Shown piece by piece: positions 24,120 to 33,282 of a stretch of 64,000 bases of DNA. Each line of letters opens with the position of its first letter. Positions within the stretch are counted from its first letter, which is position 1. The stretch comes from Novosphingobium resinovorum (GTDB lineage Bacteria > Pseudomonadota > Alphaproteobacteria > Sphingomonadales > Sphingomonadaceae), in assembly GCF_001742225.1 (NCBI RefSeq), contig NZ_CP017076.1, positions 310,001-374,000 on the forward strand, read 5' to 3'. The notes beneath the pieces are model-generated. The model worked only from the letters and a program-made list of their open reading frames with translations. It was not told where the DNA came from and searched no databases. A program made the position numbers and the translations under genes.

Positions 24120-25139
24120 ATGCAACCGATCACACTGACCCGCTTCCTCATCGAACAGCAGCGGCGCGAGGACAGCGCCTGCCCTTCCGAACTGCGCCTC
24201 CTCATCGAGACGGTCGCCCGGGCCTGCAAGTCGGTGACTTTCGCGATCTCCAAGGGCGCGCTCGGCGACGTGCTGGGCACGCTCGGCTCGGAGAACGTGC
24301 AGGGCGAAGTGCAGAAGAAGCTCGACGTCATCGCCAACGAGATACTGCTCGACGCGAACGAATGGGGCGGCCACCTTGCGGCCATGGCGTCGGAGGAGAT
24401 GGAGACTATCCATCGCATCCCGAACCGCTATCCCAAGGGCGAATACCTGCTGCTGTTCGATCCGATCGATGGGTCGAGCAACGTCGATGTCGATCTGTCG
24501 GTCGGCACCATCTTCTCGGTCCTGCGCGCGCCGGAGAATTCGGCCGGGCGCGAGGTGACGGAGGAGGACTTCCTCCAGCCGGGCAGCGAGCAGGTGGCCT
24601 CGGGCTACGCGATCTACGGCCCGCAGACGCTGTTGGTGCTGACGCTGGGGGCGGGCGTCTACGAATTCACGCTGGACCGTGAAATGGGCGCCTGGCGCAT
24701 GACCGACGGCCCGCTGAAGATCGCATCCGGCAACAAGGAAGTCGCCATCAACATGGCCCGCCGCGCGCAGTGGTCACCGGCCATCCGGCGCTACGTCGAT
24801 GCCCGCGTCGGCTGCGAGGAAGGCCCGCTGGCGGGTGAGTACAACATGCGCTGGACGGGCTCGATGGTGGCGGACATCCACCGCATTCTCAAGCGCGGCG
24901 GCGTGTTCCTCTACCCTTCCGACCACCGCAAGCCCGGCAAGGCGCGCCTGCGCCTGCTTTACGAAGCCAATCCGATGAGCTTCCTCATCGAGCAGGCCGG
25001 CGGCACCGCCATCGACGGCGAGGCGCGCATCATGGATGCCAAGCCGACCGGCCTCCACCAGCGCATCGGCGTCGTCCTCGGCGACCCGGAGGAAGTCGCT
25101 GCCCTGCTCGAGGAAGCCGGGCAGATGGCGAGCGCGTGA
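24120..25139 (+). CDS. fbp: Class I fructose-1,6-bisphosphatase
   Basis: A 339-residue class I FBPase, which hydrolyses fructose 1,6-bisphosphate to fructose 6-phosphate in gluconeogenesis. The metal site [19 protein letters not shown], the phosphate-binding [11 protein letters not shown] segment, K-x-G-x-R-L-L-Y-E and [14 protein letters not shown] are all intact. ATG at 24120 is preferred over one five codons earlier because GAAAGG lies at proper distance before it and [10 protein letters not shown] matches family starts. It is single, with its own terminator. Confidence 0.95.
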   Translation: MQPITLTRFLIEQQRREDSACPSELRLLIETVARACKSVTFAISKGALGDVLGTLGSENVQGEVQKKLDVIANEILLDANEWGGHLAAMASEEMETIHRIPNRYPKGEYLLLFDPIDGSSNVDVDLSVGTIFSVLRAPENSAGREVTEEDFLQPGSEQVASGYAIYGPQTLLVLTLGAGVYEFTLDREMGAWRMTDGPLKIASGNKEVAINMARRAQWSPAIRRYVDARVGCEEGPLAGEYNMRWTGSMVADIHRILKRGGVFLYPSDHRKPGKARLRLLYEANPMSFLIEQAGGTAIDGEARIMDAKPTGLHQRIGVVLGDPEEVAALLEEAGQMASA

Positions 25140-25153
25140 TCGCGGTCTGATCG

Positions 25154-25185
25154 ACGGGCGGAGGCTTTGTCTTCCGCCCGTTCTT
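25154..25185 (+). terminator. Hairpin between fbp and tetR
   Basis: ACGGGCGGAG pairs with CTTCCGCCCGT (one G-T pair) around CTTTGT, followed by a weak T-rich tail. It lies between convergent fbp and tetR and may serve both. Confidence 0.65.
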
Positions 25186-25200
25186 CCGGCGAGCCAGGCG

Positions 25201-25818
25201 TTAGCTGGCCCGGCAGTAGGCGATGACGTTGGCGACCACCTGCTCGCGACGCTTCGCCGCAGCCGCCGGGCTGGTGGTATCGACCTTGAAGATGGTCGCA
25301 AACGTATAGCGGTTGGACACGAAGTAGAACGACAGCGCGCTGATCGTCATATGCAGGTCGACCGGGTCCAGCCCCGGGCGGAACGTGCCCTCGGCGACGC
25401 CGCGTTCGATAAGGGCGCGGGTGCCGGGCAGTACCGTTTCGTTGTACGTCTCGACCACTTCGCCGACATGCGGGGCGTGTCGCATGTTCTCGTCCATCAC
25501 CAGTCGCACGAGTTCCGGGTGCTCGTAGTGGTAGTCGAACGTCAGTTCCGTCAGCCGCGCCAGGGCATCGATCGCGGGCATGTCGTCCAGCCCGGCGGCG
25601 AGTTCGGCCGAGCGTATGCCGCGATAGGCTTCAGTGAGGACCGCGCGATAGAGCGCTTCCTTGCTGCCGAAGTGATAGTAGATCATCCGCTTCGACGTGG
25701 CGGTCGCGGCGGCGATCTCGTCCACGCGGGCGCCTGCGAAGCCCTTGTCCGCGAAATGGGCTGTGGCGATCGCGATGATCTCTCGCCGGTTGCGTTCGGT
25801 GAAGCCGTCATCCTGCAT
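25201..25818 (-). CDS. TetR-family transcriptional regulator
   Basis: A 205-residue TetR-type repressor. The helix-turn-helix covers about 10-57 (IIAIATAHFADKGFAGARVD, then TSKRMIYYHFGSKEALYRAV). The C-terminal effector domain resembles that of the NicS/RutR-like branch (HPELVRLVMDENMRHAPHV). It lies 60 bases downstream of oprB on the same strand, so it could be the last gene of the gcd-oprB unit and control it. A TGTAC-N6-GTACA palindrome before gcd is a possible target. Confidence 0.9.
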   Translation of the reverse strand: MQDDGFTERNRREIIAIATAHFADKGFAGARVDEIAAATATSKRMIYYHFGSKEALYRAVLTEAYRGIRSAELAAGLDDMPAIDALARLTELTFDYHYEHPELVRLVMDENMRHAPHVGEVVETYNETVLPGTRALIERGVAEGTFRPGLDPVDLHMTISALSFYFVSNRYTFATIFKVDTTSPAAAAKRREQVVANVIAYCRAS

Positions 25819-25878
25819 GGCGCGCCCTATGGCCTTTCGAGGGCCGGGGGCGCAATGCCCTCAGCCCCTTTTTAACAA

Positions 25879-27276
25879 TCAGATCTGCATCTTGACCTGC
25901 ACGCCGAGTGCCAGCGCATCGTGCGTGGTTCGGTAGGAGAAGGCGCCCGGATCGACGATGTACTGCACGTCGGGACGGATATTGAGCCAAGGCGTCAACT
26001 GCAGGCCGTAGCTCATCTCGATCGCCGTCTCGCCTTCGGGCAGGGCGGTGTAGCCGTCCGCGAGGCCGAGGAATTCGGCGTGAAGCGCGCGCAGGCGCTC
26101 GTTGACCTGCGCGTGGATCACGCCCAGCGCGAGGGTGTCGGCGTCGCGGCCTTTGAAGGTGCCCAGCTTGAGGAAACCGGCCGCGTACCAGCGGGTGATC
26201 TGCGCCGACTGCTCCGGGTTGGCGGTGAAGTGGCCGAAGATCGAGAGGCCGCGCTTGCCGTTGCCGCCCTTGTCGCGCAGGATCATCTGGTCGCCCAGCA
26301 CATAGCCGCCGAAGCGACCGGTCACGCGGCCCGGGGTGCCCTGCCGGTCGGCATTGGCGGTGTCGTAGTAGAAGCCCACCTTGTAGTGGCCGGGCATCAC
26401 GTGACTACCGGGCGTGGCGCCGGGATCGTACTCCAGTTCCAGCGGCAGGACGACACCGGTAGTCTTGCCTGCGAACGGTTTGAAGGCGTTCTTCTCCAGC
26501 CCGAGGTCGGGGTTGGTCTGGTAGACGCCGGTGCGCACGATCAGGTCGGGGCGCAGCTTGTAGCGCACCGCCAGCCCCCAGCGGGCGTTGGGATAGTTAT
26601 ACCAGCCGGTGCTGCCGCTTTCGGACAGCGGGTGCGCGCAGAATGCCGCGTTGACGAGGTTGCAGCCGATCGACAGGCCGCCGAGGTCATTGCCCATCGC
26701 AAAGAAGCCCGCGCGCAGGTTCAGGCGGCCGCCATCGAAATTCTGTTCCCAGGTCAGTTCGCTCAGGCGTGCATAGTAGCCGCCCGCTGCTTCCTGGATC
26801 GGCAGGCGGTTGCCCACGAAGTCCGACGAGATGCCGATGCCGCGCCGGTCGTTGATGGTCAGGTGAATGGCGCCGCCGTCGATCCCGGCGATCTTGTCCA
26901 TGTCGAGATCGACGCCCGCGCGGATCTGCTGGACATAGGCGGTGCCCCGGCGCTGGCCGCCGTCGACGTTGGAGAAGGTTTCCGAGACGTAGTCGGCGCG
27001 CACGGTGACGCCCGCGTCCTTCAGGTCGGTGCGCACGCCGCCCCAGTCGCCGGTCAGCGTCTCGCGCGGATGCGGCGCGTGCAGAGGTCTGGCGGTGGAG
27101 GCGCCCTGCGTGGAAGTCGGCCGATGGTCCTGCGCGGTGCCTGCAGTTGCGGTGGCGCCGGTCACGACGACGTTGGTTGCGGTGCCCGCCTCGGCGTCTT
27201 CTGCCAGAGCGGTCATCGGGAAAGTGAATGCGCAGCCTGCGGCGAGCGCTGCGAGAGAATGGATGCGACGGCCCAT
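25879..27276 (-). CDS. oprB: Carbohydrate-selective porin, OprB family
   Basis: A 465-residue outer-membrane porin. After the signal peptide (ending MTALA) and a low-complexity stretch comes the OprB hallmark R-E-x-L-T-G-D-W-G-G-V-R-T-x-L. The rest is beta-barrel, with ELTWEQNF and a C-terminal VQVKMQI strand. OprB lets glucose and other sugars cross the outer membrane. It follows the PQQ glucose dehydrogenase by 105 bases on the same strand, so sugar entry and periplasmic oxidation are probably co-expressed. GGAGGGGG precedes the ATG. Confidence 0.92.
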   Translation of the reverse strand: MGRRIHSLAALAAGCAFTFPMTALAEDAEAGTATNVVVTGATATAGTAQDHRPTSTQGASTARPLHAPHPRETLTGDWGGVRTDLKDAGVTVRADYVSETFSNVDGGQRRGTAYVQQIRAGVDLDMDKIAGIDGGAIHLTINDRRGIGISSDFVGNRLPIQEAAGGYYARLSELTWEQNFDGGRLNLRAGFFAMGNDLGGLSIGCNLVNAAFCAHPLSESGSTGWYNYPNARWGLAVRYKLRPDLIVRTGVYQTNPDLGLEKNAFKPFAGKTTGVVLPLELEYDPGATPGSHVMPGHYKVGFYYDTANADRQGTPGRVTGRFGGYVLGDQMILRDKGGNGKRGLSIFGHFTANPEQSAQITRWYAAGFLKLGTFKGRDADTLALGVIHAQVNERLRALHAEFLGLADGYTALPEGETAIEMSYGLQLTPWLNIRPDVQYIVDPGAFSYRTTHDALALGVQVKMQI

Positions 27277-27348
27277 GGCCCCCTCCTGCTGCTGCTCCCG
27301 CGCGCGGCGAGTTCCGGCGCGGGGCAGCTTTGTCTGGTCGTTGGAATT

Positions 27349-27375
27349 GGGGGGCAGGCCACCGGCCCGCCCCCC
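27349..27375 (-). promoter_or_regulatory. Intercistronic hairpin between gcd and oprB
   Basis: GGGGGGC at 27349-27355 pairs with GCCCCCC at 27369-27375, and GGCC/GGCC inside also pairs with one mismatch between. It lies in the 105-base gap after gcd. With no T-run it may slow or stabilise transcript ends and set different levels of dehydrogenase and porin. Confidence 0.45.
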
Positions 27376-27381
27376 ATCAGG

Positions 27382-29811
27382 TCAGGGCAGCTTGTAAGCG
27401 ACCACGTAGTCGCCGCGCTGCTTGGATTGTCGGGCACCACCGGCGGTGATGACGATGTACTGCTTGCCGGTCTTCGGCGACTTGTAGCTCATCGGTCCGC
27501 CTTGGCTGCCGACGGGCAGGCGACCCTTCCACAGCTCCTTGCCGCTGCCCGAATCGAAGGCGCGCAGGTAGAAGTCCTGGGTGCCGGCGATGAAGACGAG
27601 GCCGCCCTGCGTGGCGAGCGTGCCGCCCAGCGTCGGCATGCCGATCGGGATCGGCAGGCCCATGCGGATGCCCATCGGGCCGGTGTCTTCCACGGTGCCG
27701 ACCGGGACCTGCCACTTCACCTTGCGGGTGTTCATGTCGATGGCGGTCAGGGTGCCGAACGGCGGAGCCTGGCACGGAATGCCCAGTGCCGAGAGGAAGC
27801 GGTCCTTGGTCACCGAGTAGGGCGTGCCCTTGAGCGGAACCGAGCCCATGCCGGTGTTGACGGCCTCGCCCGCGGCGCCGGCCTTGCCCTGCTGGGCCTT
27901 GGTCTGCGGGAACATCTGTACCCACAGGCCGAGGCGCATGTCGTTGGCGAAGACGGTATTGGTGGTGGGGTCGATCGACAGGCTGCCCCAGTTCATGCCG
28001 CCCAGCGAGCCGGGGAAGGCCAGCGACTTGTCGGTGCCCGGCGCGGTGTAGAGCCCTTCGTAGCGCATGCCCTTGAAGGCGATGCGGCACATCAGCTGGT
28101 CGAACGGAGTGGCGCCCCACATGTCCGCCTCGGTCAGCGTCTGCGCGCCGATCTGCGGCATCTCGACCGACCTGGGCTGGGTCGGCGAATAGGGCTCGCC
28201 GGGGATGTTGGCGGCCTTCACCGGGGTCTCGACGACCTTGGTGAGCGGCTTGCCTGTCTGCCGGTCGAGCACGTAGAGTTGGCCCGCCTTGGTGCCGATG
28301 ACGACGGCGGGAACCTTGCCGCGACCCTTGACCGGGAAGTCGATCAGGCTGGGCTGCATCGGCAGGTCGAAGTCCCACAAGTCGTTGTGGACCGTCTGGT
28401 AGTGCCACTTCTCCTTGCCGGTGGTCGCGTCGAGGGCGAGCACCGAGGCGCCGTACTTGTGGTCGAGCGGGGTGCGCGGCACGCCGAACAGGTCGACCGA
28501 CGAGCTGCCTACCGGCATGAACACGGTGTTGGATGCCGCATCATACGACATCGCCGACCACACGTTCGGGGTCGAGCGCGTGTAGGTCTGGCCCTTGGCG
28601 GGCATGCCGGTGATGGCGGGGTTGCCCGGGTCGAAGGCCCAGCGCAGCTTGCCGGTGATGACGTCGAAGCCGCGGATCACCCCGCCGGGCATGTCGATCT
28701 GGACGTTGTCGGCCACGCGGCCGCCGATGACGATGGTGGTGCCCGCCAGCGTCGGCGCGGCGGTGAGCTGGTACTGCGGATCGGGCGCATTGCCGAGGCC
28801 CGCGAGCAGATCGACGCGGCCATCGGTGCCGAAGCCGGTGCAGACTTTGCCGGTATCGGCGTCGAAGGCCATCAGCTTGCCGTCGATGGTGTTCATCAGG
28901 ATGCGGCGTTCGCACGGCGCGCCCTCGGGCAGCGTCGCCGCAGTCACCGGGGTGGAGCCCGGCAGGCTGGGCTGCTGCAGCGGAGCCTTCGCATCGAAGT
29001 AGGCGAGGCCGCGGCAGCGCATCCAGACGGAGGCATAAGCGTTGACTTCGGCCTTCCACTTCTGCTTGCCGGTGTCGGCATCGAGCGCGATGACGTTGTT
29101 GTGGGGTGTGCAGATGTAGACGGTGTCACCCACCTGCAGCGGGGTGTCCTGGTCCTCGGCGCCATTGCCATCGCTCTCGGCGACGTCGCCGGTGCGGTAG
29201 GTCCAGGCGACCTGCAGGTTCTTCACGTTGTCGCGGGTGATCTGGTCCAGCGCGACGAAGCGGCTGCCGCCGGCGGTGTTGCCGTAAGCTGCCCAGTTCT
29301 TCTGCTCGCCGGCGGCATCGACCGGGGTGAGCGCCGCTTCGACGCCCGCGAAGGGCACGGTCGGGTGCGGCGAAAACATCGCGGCGAAACCGGCTGCAGA
29401 GGCGATGCCGACGATGGCGGCGGTGCCCAGTGCCGGGCGCCATGCGGGGACCATGCCCTGCGCTTTGCGCATCAGCGGCAGGGAAAGCGCCACCACCGTC
29501 ATGCCGACGCCCAGCGCCAGCAGGCGCGAGATCAGCGGCCAGAACGCGAAGCCCACTTCCCACAGCGACCACAGGATCGTGGCAAGGAAGACCGCGCCGA
29601 ACAGCACGGCGCCGGTCGGGCGACGGCGGGCGATGAGGAAGCCGGACACCACGAGCGCCAGCCCTGCGAGCAGGAAGTAGAAGCTACCCCCCAGGCTCAC
29701 GAGTCGCGCGCCGCCGACGACGAAGAAAAGGCCCGCGGCCAGGATCACTATACCGAGCACCGCCAGCCATATGCGGCTAAGCAGGTTGCCCCCTTCAATC
29801 GAGCCGGACAT
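27382..29811 (-). CDS. gcd: Membrane-bound PQQ-dependent glucose dehydrogenase
   Basis: An 809-residue quinoprotein. The first 140 residues hold five membrane segments (from LAVLGIVILAAGLFFVVGG on), the anchor and ubiquinone-reducing part of mGDH; the rest is the eight-bladed PQQ propeller in the periplasm, with repeats such as YVLDRQTGKPL and LRAFDSGSGKELW and the family words TPHNNVIALDADTGK and TPFDQLMCRIAF. It oxidises glucose and other aldoses to lactones. ATG at 29811 is chosen over 29835 because GAGGAGAAG stands just before it. No PQQ biosynthesis genes are in the window. Confidence 0.95.
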   Translation of the reverse strand: MSGSIEGGNLLSRIWLAVLGIVILAAGLFFVVGGARLVSLGGSFYFLLAGLALVVSGFLIARRRPTGAVLFGAVFLATILWSLWEVGFAFWPLISRLLALGVGMTVVALSLPLMRKAQGMVPAWRPALGTAAIVGIASAAGFAAMFSPHPTVPFAGVEAALTPVDAAGEQKNWAAYGNTAGGSRFVALDQITRDNVKNLQVAWTYRTGDVAESDGNGAEDQDTPLQVGDTVYICTPHNNVIALDADTGKQKWKAEVNAYASVWMRCRGLAYFDAKAPLQQPSLPGSTPVTAATLPEGAPCERRILMNTIDGKLMAFDADTGKVCTGFGTDGRVDLLAGLGNAPDPQYQLTAAPTLAGTTIVIGGRVADNVQIDMPGGVIRGFDVITGKLRWAFDPGNPAITGMPAKGQTYTRSTPNVWSAMSYDAASNTVFMPVGSSSVDLFGVPRTPLDHKYGASVLALDATTGKEKWHYQTVHNDLWDFDLPMQPSLIDFPVKGRGKVPAVVIGTKAGQLYVLDRQTGKPLTKVVETPVKAANIPGEPYSPTQPRSVEMPQIGAQTLTEADMWGATPFDQLMCRIAFKGMRYEGLYTAPGTDKSLAFPGSLGGMNWGSLSIDPTTNTVFANDMRLGLWVQMFPQTKAQQGKAGAAGEAVNTGMGSVPLKGTPYSVTKDRFLSALGIPCQAPPFGTLTAIDMNTRKVKWQVPVGTVEDTGPMGIRMGLPIPIGMPTLGGTLATQGGLVFIAGTQDFYLRAFDSGSGKELWKGRLPVGSQGGPMSYKSPKTGKQYIVITAGGARQSKQRGDYVVAYKLP

Positions 29812-29927
29812 GCGGCTTCTCCTCGAATTTTTCATCTCTGGGACCCTTTGCCCAATGCAATCGCGATCGGCTTGAGGTTACCCTGGAGCGACAGGAAAAT
29901 CGGGCGGTGACACAACCGCTCAACGTG

Positions 29928-29943
29928 TGTACCAGTTAGTACA
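29928..29943. promoter_or_regulatory. TetR-like palindrome between gcd and ndh
   Basis: TGTAC-CAGTTA-GTACA, an inverted repeat with 5-bp arms in the divergent promoter region of gcd and the NADH dehydrogenase gene. It is of the size bound by TetR repressors; the tetR gene at 25818 is the nearest candidate. Confidence 0.4.
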
Positions 29944-29985
29944 TAACATTTCGCGCGGCAAGATGCCCCGAATGAAGGACCGCAC

Positions 29986-31302
29986 GTGCAATCTCAGAAG
30001 ACCCAGATCGTCATCGTCGGCGGCGGCGCCGCCGGGCTCGAACTCGCCACCCGGCTGGGTGCCCGCTATGGCCGCGCCCACCACGACATCATCCTCGTAG
30101 ACGAGAACCGGACGCATATCTGGAAGCCGCTGCTGCATGAAGTGGCGGCCGGGTCGCTCGATGCGAACCTCGACGAGGTCGGCTATCGCGGCCACTGCCA
30201 CAAGTGGGGCTACCGCTATTTCAAGGGCACGCTGGCGGGGATCGACCGAGCCGCGCAGCGCATCGACCTGGCCCCGATCCTCGACGATCGCGGCAACGAA
30301 GTCGTTGGCGCTCAGCAACTTCGCTACGATTACCTGGTGCTCGCCTATGGTTCGGTGACGAACGATTTCGGCACGCCGGGGGTTCGGGAGAACTGCATGT
30401 TCCTGGACCGCCGCGCCGATGCCGACCGCTTCCGCGACCGGCTGCTGGACCAGTGCCTGCGCGTCTCGCGGGCGATGCTGGTTGACGAGGCGAGCGACGC
30501 GCGGGTGCGCGTCTCGATCGTAGGCGGCGGCGCCACCGGTGTCGAACTCGCCGCCGAACTTTTCAATGCCGCCGACGCGCTGGGCTACTACGGGCTGGAG
30601 GTGTTCGACCGTGGCCGCCTCAAGGTCACGCTGGTCGAGGCGGGACCGCGAATCCTGCCCGCGCTGCCTGAACGACTCGCCGAGTCGGCACGGGACGAGC
30701 TGCAGAACCTGGGCGTGCGCGTCCGCACGGCGACGCCCATCGTCGAAAGCACCAGCGCAGGCATGATCACGGGCGACGGCGAACTGATCGAGGCCGACCT
30801 CCAAGTATGGGCCGCAGGCGTCAAGGCCAAGCCGATCACCGGCGGGCTCGACGGCCTCGAACTGTCACGCTCCGGGCAGGTGGTGGTCTCCCCAACCCTG
30901 CAGAGCGTGACCGATCCGAAAATTTTCGCGCTGGGGGACTGCGCGTTCTGCATGCTGCCCGGCCGCGACCGCCCCATTCCGCCGCGCGCGCAGGCCGCGC
31001 ACCAGATGGCGGCGACCGCGTTCGACAACCTCAGGCGGCTGATGGACGGCAAGCCGCTCAGGGATTTCGATTACAGGGACCGTGGTTCGCTGGTGTCGCT
31101 CAGCCGGTTCTCGACAGTGGGTACGCTGATGGGCAACCTCGTCGGCGGGCGCATGGCGGTGGAGGGGCGGCTTGCCCGCATGATCTACCTGTCGCTGTAC
31201 CGCATGCATCTGATCGCGATCCATGGCTGGCTGAAAGGCACCGCACTGATCGCGGTAGGCCACGTCAATCGCGTGGTGAGACCTCGCCTGAAACTCCATT
31301 GA
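29986..31302 (+). CDS. ndh: Type II NADH:quinone dehydrogenase (NDH-2)
   Basis: A 438-residue monotopic flavoprotein. The FAD-binding GGGAAGLELATRLG lies near the start, the second Rossmann motif VSIVGGGATGVELAAEL near 175-191 binds NADH, the F-A-L-G-D-C-A motif near 312-318 contacts FAD, and the C-terminal helices (RMIYLSLYRMHLIAIHGW) hold it to the inner membrane face. It passes electrons from NADH to quinone without pumping protons. The start is GTG with GAAGGA upstream. Its 3' end overlaps the convergent speD gene by 38 bases. Divergent gcd also feeds the quinone pool. Confidence 0.93.
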   Translation: MQSQKTQIVIVGGGAAGLELATRLGARYGRAHHDIILVDENRTHIWKPLLHEVAAGSLDANLDEVGYRGHCHKWGYRYFKGTLAGIDRAAQRIDLAPILDDRGNEVVGAQQLRYDYLVLAYGSVTNDFGTPGVRENCMFLDRRADADRFRDRLLDQCLRVSRAMLVDEASDARVRVSIVGGGATGVELAAELFNAADALGYYGLEVFDRGRLKVTLVEAGPRILPALPERLAESARDELQNLGVRVRTATPIVESTSAGMITGDGELIEADLQVWAAGVKAKPITGGLDGLELSRSGQVVVSPTLQSVTDPKIFALGDCAFCMLPGRDRPIPPRAQAAHQMAATAFDNLRRLMDGKPLRDFDYRDRGSLVSLSRFSTVGTLMGNLVGGRMAVEGRLARMIYLSLYRMHLIAIHGWLKGTALIAVGHVNRVVRPRLKLH

Positions 31303-31663
31303 CGGCGACGGCCGGGCGCAGGCGGGGAATGAGCCGCCGTTCGCGCACGCTCGCCTGAAAACGGGCGCAGATGACACGCAAGGCCGCCTCGGGATCGGCT
31401 TCCTCTCCGCAGACGAACAGGTCGACGGCGGCGAGGCCATCCTCGGGCCAGGTGTGGATCGAGATGTGCGATTCGGCGAGCAGCGCCACTCCGGTGACGC
31501 CCATGCCCGCGCCGAAGTGATGCAGCCGCACGTCGAGGACGGTCAGCCGCGCTGCCGCAGCGGCTTCGCGTAGGGCATGTTCCACCCGCTCGACGTCGTC
31601 CAGGCCGTCGGCTGCGACTAGGTCGGCGATGAGATGGACGCTCGTTCCGGCGCGGTGAGTCAT
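31265..31663 (-). CDS. speD: S-adenosylmethionine decarboxylase proenzyme, bacterial type
   Basis: A 132-residue class 1B proenzyme. Self-cleavage is expected between E64 and S65 in LLAESHISIHTWPE, giving the pyruvoyl group from S65; the catalytic cysteine is in DLFVCG (C85) and the N-terminus has the usual S-V-H-L-I-A-D-L. The product, decarboxylated SAM, donates the aminopropyl group for polyamine synthases such as the one two genes upstream. It follows the FAD oxidase gene by two bases and ends the minus-strand cluster; its tail overlaps ndh. Confidence 0.92.
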   Translation of the reverse strand: MTHRAGTSVHLIADLVAADGLDDVERVEHALREAAAAARLTVLDVRLHHFGAGMGVTGVALLAESHISIHTWPEDGLAAVDLFVCGEEADPEAALRVICARFQASVRERRLIPRLRPAVAVNGVSGEVSPRD

Positions 31664-31665
31664 GG

Positions 31666-33282
31666 TCAGGCGATGCTCTGGAAGGCATGGCCAAGGTGGG
31701 CCAGCGCCGTTTCGGCGGCGGTCACGCCGTGGTGATGGGCTTCTTCGAACAGCGACAGGCCGCTGAGGTCGGAATGCGCGAACAGCACCGGCGGCCGCGC
31801 GGCGCGGGCGGCAAGGCGCTCCGGGTCGGACAGGAAGCCCGGTGTGGGCCGGATCATGGCATGGCCCCAGCGCCACACGTCGATGCTCTCGATCGCGCCG
31901 TCGAGGTCGGGGTTCATGGCCAGCAGGTCGTCGCGCACGATGTCCTGCCAGCGTTCCAGCGAGCGGGTCATCATGATCTTGCGGGCCTCCTCGGGCGTTT
32001 CGCGCGATAAGGGCATGTACCATGTCAGCACCGTCGGTCCCGCAGCGGCGCTGGCGGTCTGATGCGTGGCGACCACGTAGCCGAGCGCGTCGCTGGCGGT
32101 CGAGACATTGTCCCATGCGAGGGATACGCCCTTGCCCGCCGGTGGCCGCGAAAGGGTGACGTTGGCGACGACCCAAGGCGCGTAGGAGAAACCGCCGCTC
32201 GCGCACAGTGTCGGTGCCACGCGCGCGGCGACGAAATGCGGCATGGCGAGGATCGCGACTTTCGCGCGCAGGCGCCGACTGCGGCCTGCGGCGTGGTCGA
32301 AGACGTCCAGTTCGGCGCCGCCCTCGGTGGTGGCGGCAACGCGGAACACGCTGCAGGCCGGGCGCAGGTTTGCCCGGATACGCGCTGCCATCAGGCTCGC
32401 CAGCCGGTCGTTGCCTTCGGGCCAGGTGAGTTCGCGGTCACCGTCGCCGTTCGCGGCCCAGCCGCGCCGTGCGGCGAAGTAGTGGATGCCCGCCCAGGCC
32501 GAGACATGCTCCGGCTCGGCTCCGTAGTCGTCGCGGCAGCAATAGCGCAAGTATACGCGCAGGGCCGGGGCGGTGAAACCTTCGGCGTCGAGCCATTCGG
32601 CGAAGTTATGCCGATCGAGCGCGGTGAAGCGCGGGTCGGTGCTCGACAGGGGGGAGGGTACGGCAAAGGCAGGCCGTCCGTCCGCGCCCACAGCGCCGCG
32701 AAAGTCCGCCATGCGCCGTTCGAACGCGCGGCGTTGTGCCTGCTGCGCGGGAGGGAGGCCGGTTTGCGGGAAGAGGCCCTCCTGCCACTCGCCTCGCCAG
32801 AGCAGGCGTTCCTCAAGGTCGGCGCAAAGCTGATAGGGATCGTAGACCGGGCCGTCGGCCGTATCGCCCACGATCATGCCGAAGCCGCGCAGCATGTGGC
32901 GCAGCGCCTTCGCCTCGCGATTCGGGACCGGCAGGTAATGGGCGCCAAGCGGATAGGCGCTGACCGCATTGCGGCCCGACCGGGCATTGCCGCCGGTGTG
33001 CTCCTCCAGTTCGAAAACGGCGAAGTCGCCGAAACCCGCTTCCGCCAGCCGCCAGCCCGCCGCCAGACCGGCGACGCCGCCGCCTGCGATGACGACGTCG
33101 ATGTCCTCGACCGGGCCTTCCGGCGCGGGAAACGCGCCGTCGCGAAGGCGGTGGCCGCGCTGCCAGTCGGCGCCGCCCAGGGTTCCGGCCATCACGGGCC
33201 GGGCGCAGCCGCTGAGCAGCGAGGCACCAACGGCCGCCGAGCCGCCTGCAAGAACCGCGCGCCGACTGGCATCAACCTTCAT
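31666..33282 (-). CDS. Tat-exported FAD-dependent amine oxidase-like lipoprotein
   Basis: A 538-residue flavoprotein. The N-terminus SRRAVLAGGSAAVGASLLSGC is a Tat leader ending in a lipobox, so the protein should be folded in the cytoplasm, exported and lipid-anchored. The FAD motif DVVIAGGGVAGLAAGWRLAE is near 60-79, the GGNARSG segment follows, and the C-terminal LSLFEEAHHHGVTAAE is the closing FAD contact of the amine-oxidase family. It starts 11 bases inside the end of the synthase gene and lies next to speD, so a polyamine is a plausible substrate. Other NAD(P)/FAD oxidoreductases share the fold. Confidence 0.82.
   Translation of the reverse strand: MKVDASRRAVLAGGSAAVGASLLSGCARPVMAGTLGGADWQRGHRLRDGAFPAPEGPVEDIDVVIAGGGVAGLAAGWRLAEAGFGDFAVFELEEHTGGNARSGRNAVSAYPLGAHYLPVPNREAKALRHMLRGFGMIVGDTADGPVYDPYQLCADLEERLLWRGEWQEGLFPQTGLPPAQQAQRRAFERRMADFRGAVGADGRPAFAVPSPLSSTDPRFTALDRHNFAEWLDAEGFTAPALRVYLRYCCRDDYGAEPEHVSAWAGIHYFAARRGWAANGDGDRELTWPEGNDRLASLMAARIRANLRPACSVFRVAATTEGGAELDVFDHAAGRSRRLRAKVAILAMPHFVAARVAPTLCASGGFSYAPWVVANVTLSRPPAGKGVSLAWDNVSTASDALGYVVATHQTASAAAGPTVLTWYMPLSRETPEEARKIMMTRSLERWQDIVRDDLLAMNPDLDGAIESIDVWRWGHAMIRPTPGFLSDPERLAARAARPPVLFAHSDLSGLSLFEEAHHHGVTAAETALAHLGHAFQSIA

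Noticed and set aside
25921..29910. Long plus-strand open frame opposite oprB and gcd
   Set aside because: It is antisense to two well-supported genes, lacks domains and has repetitive Gly/Val/Arg/Asp composition.
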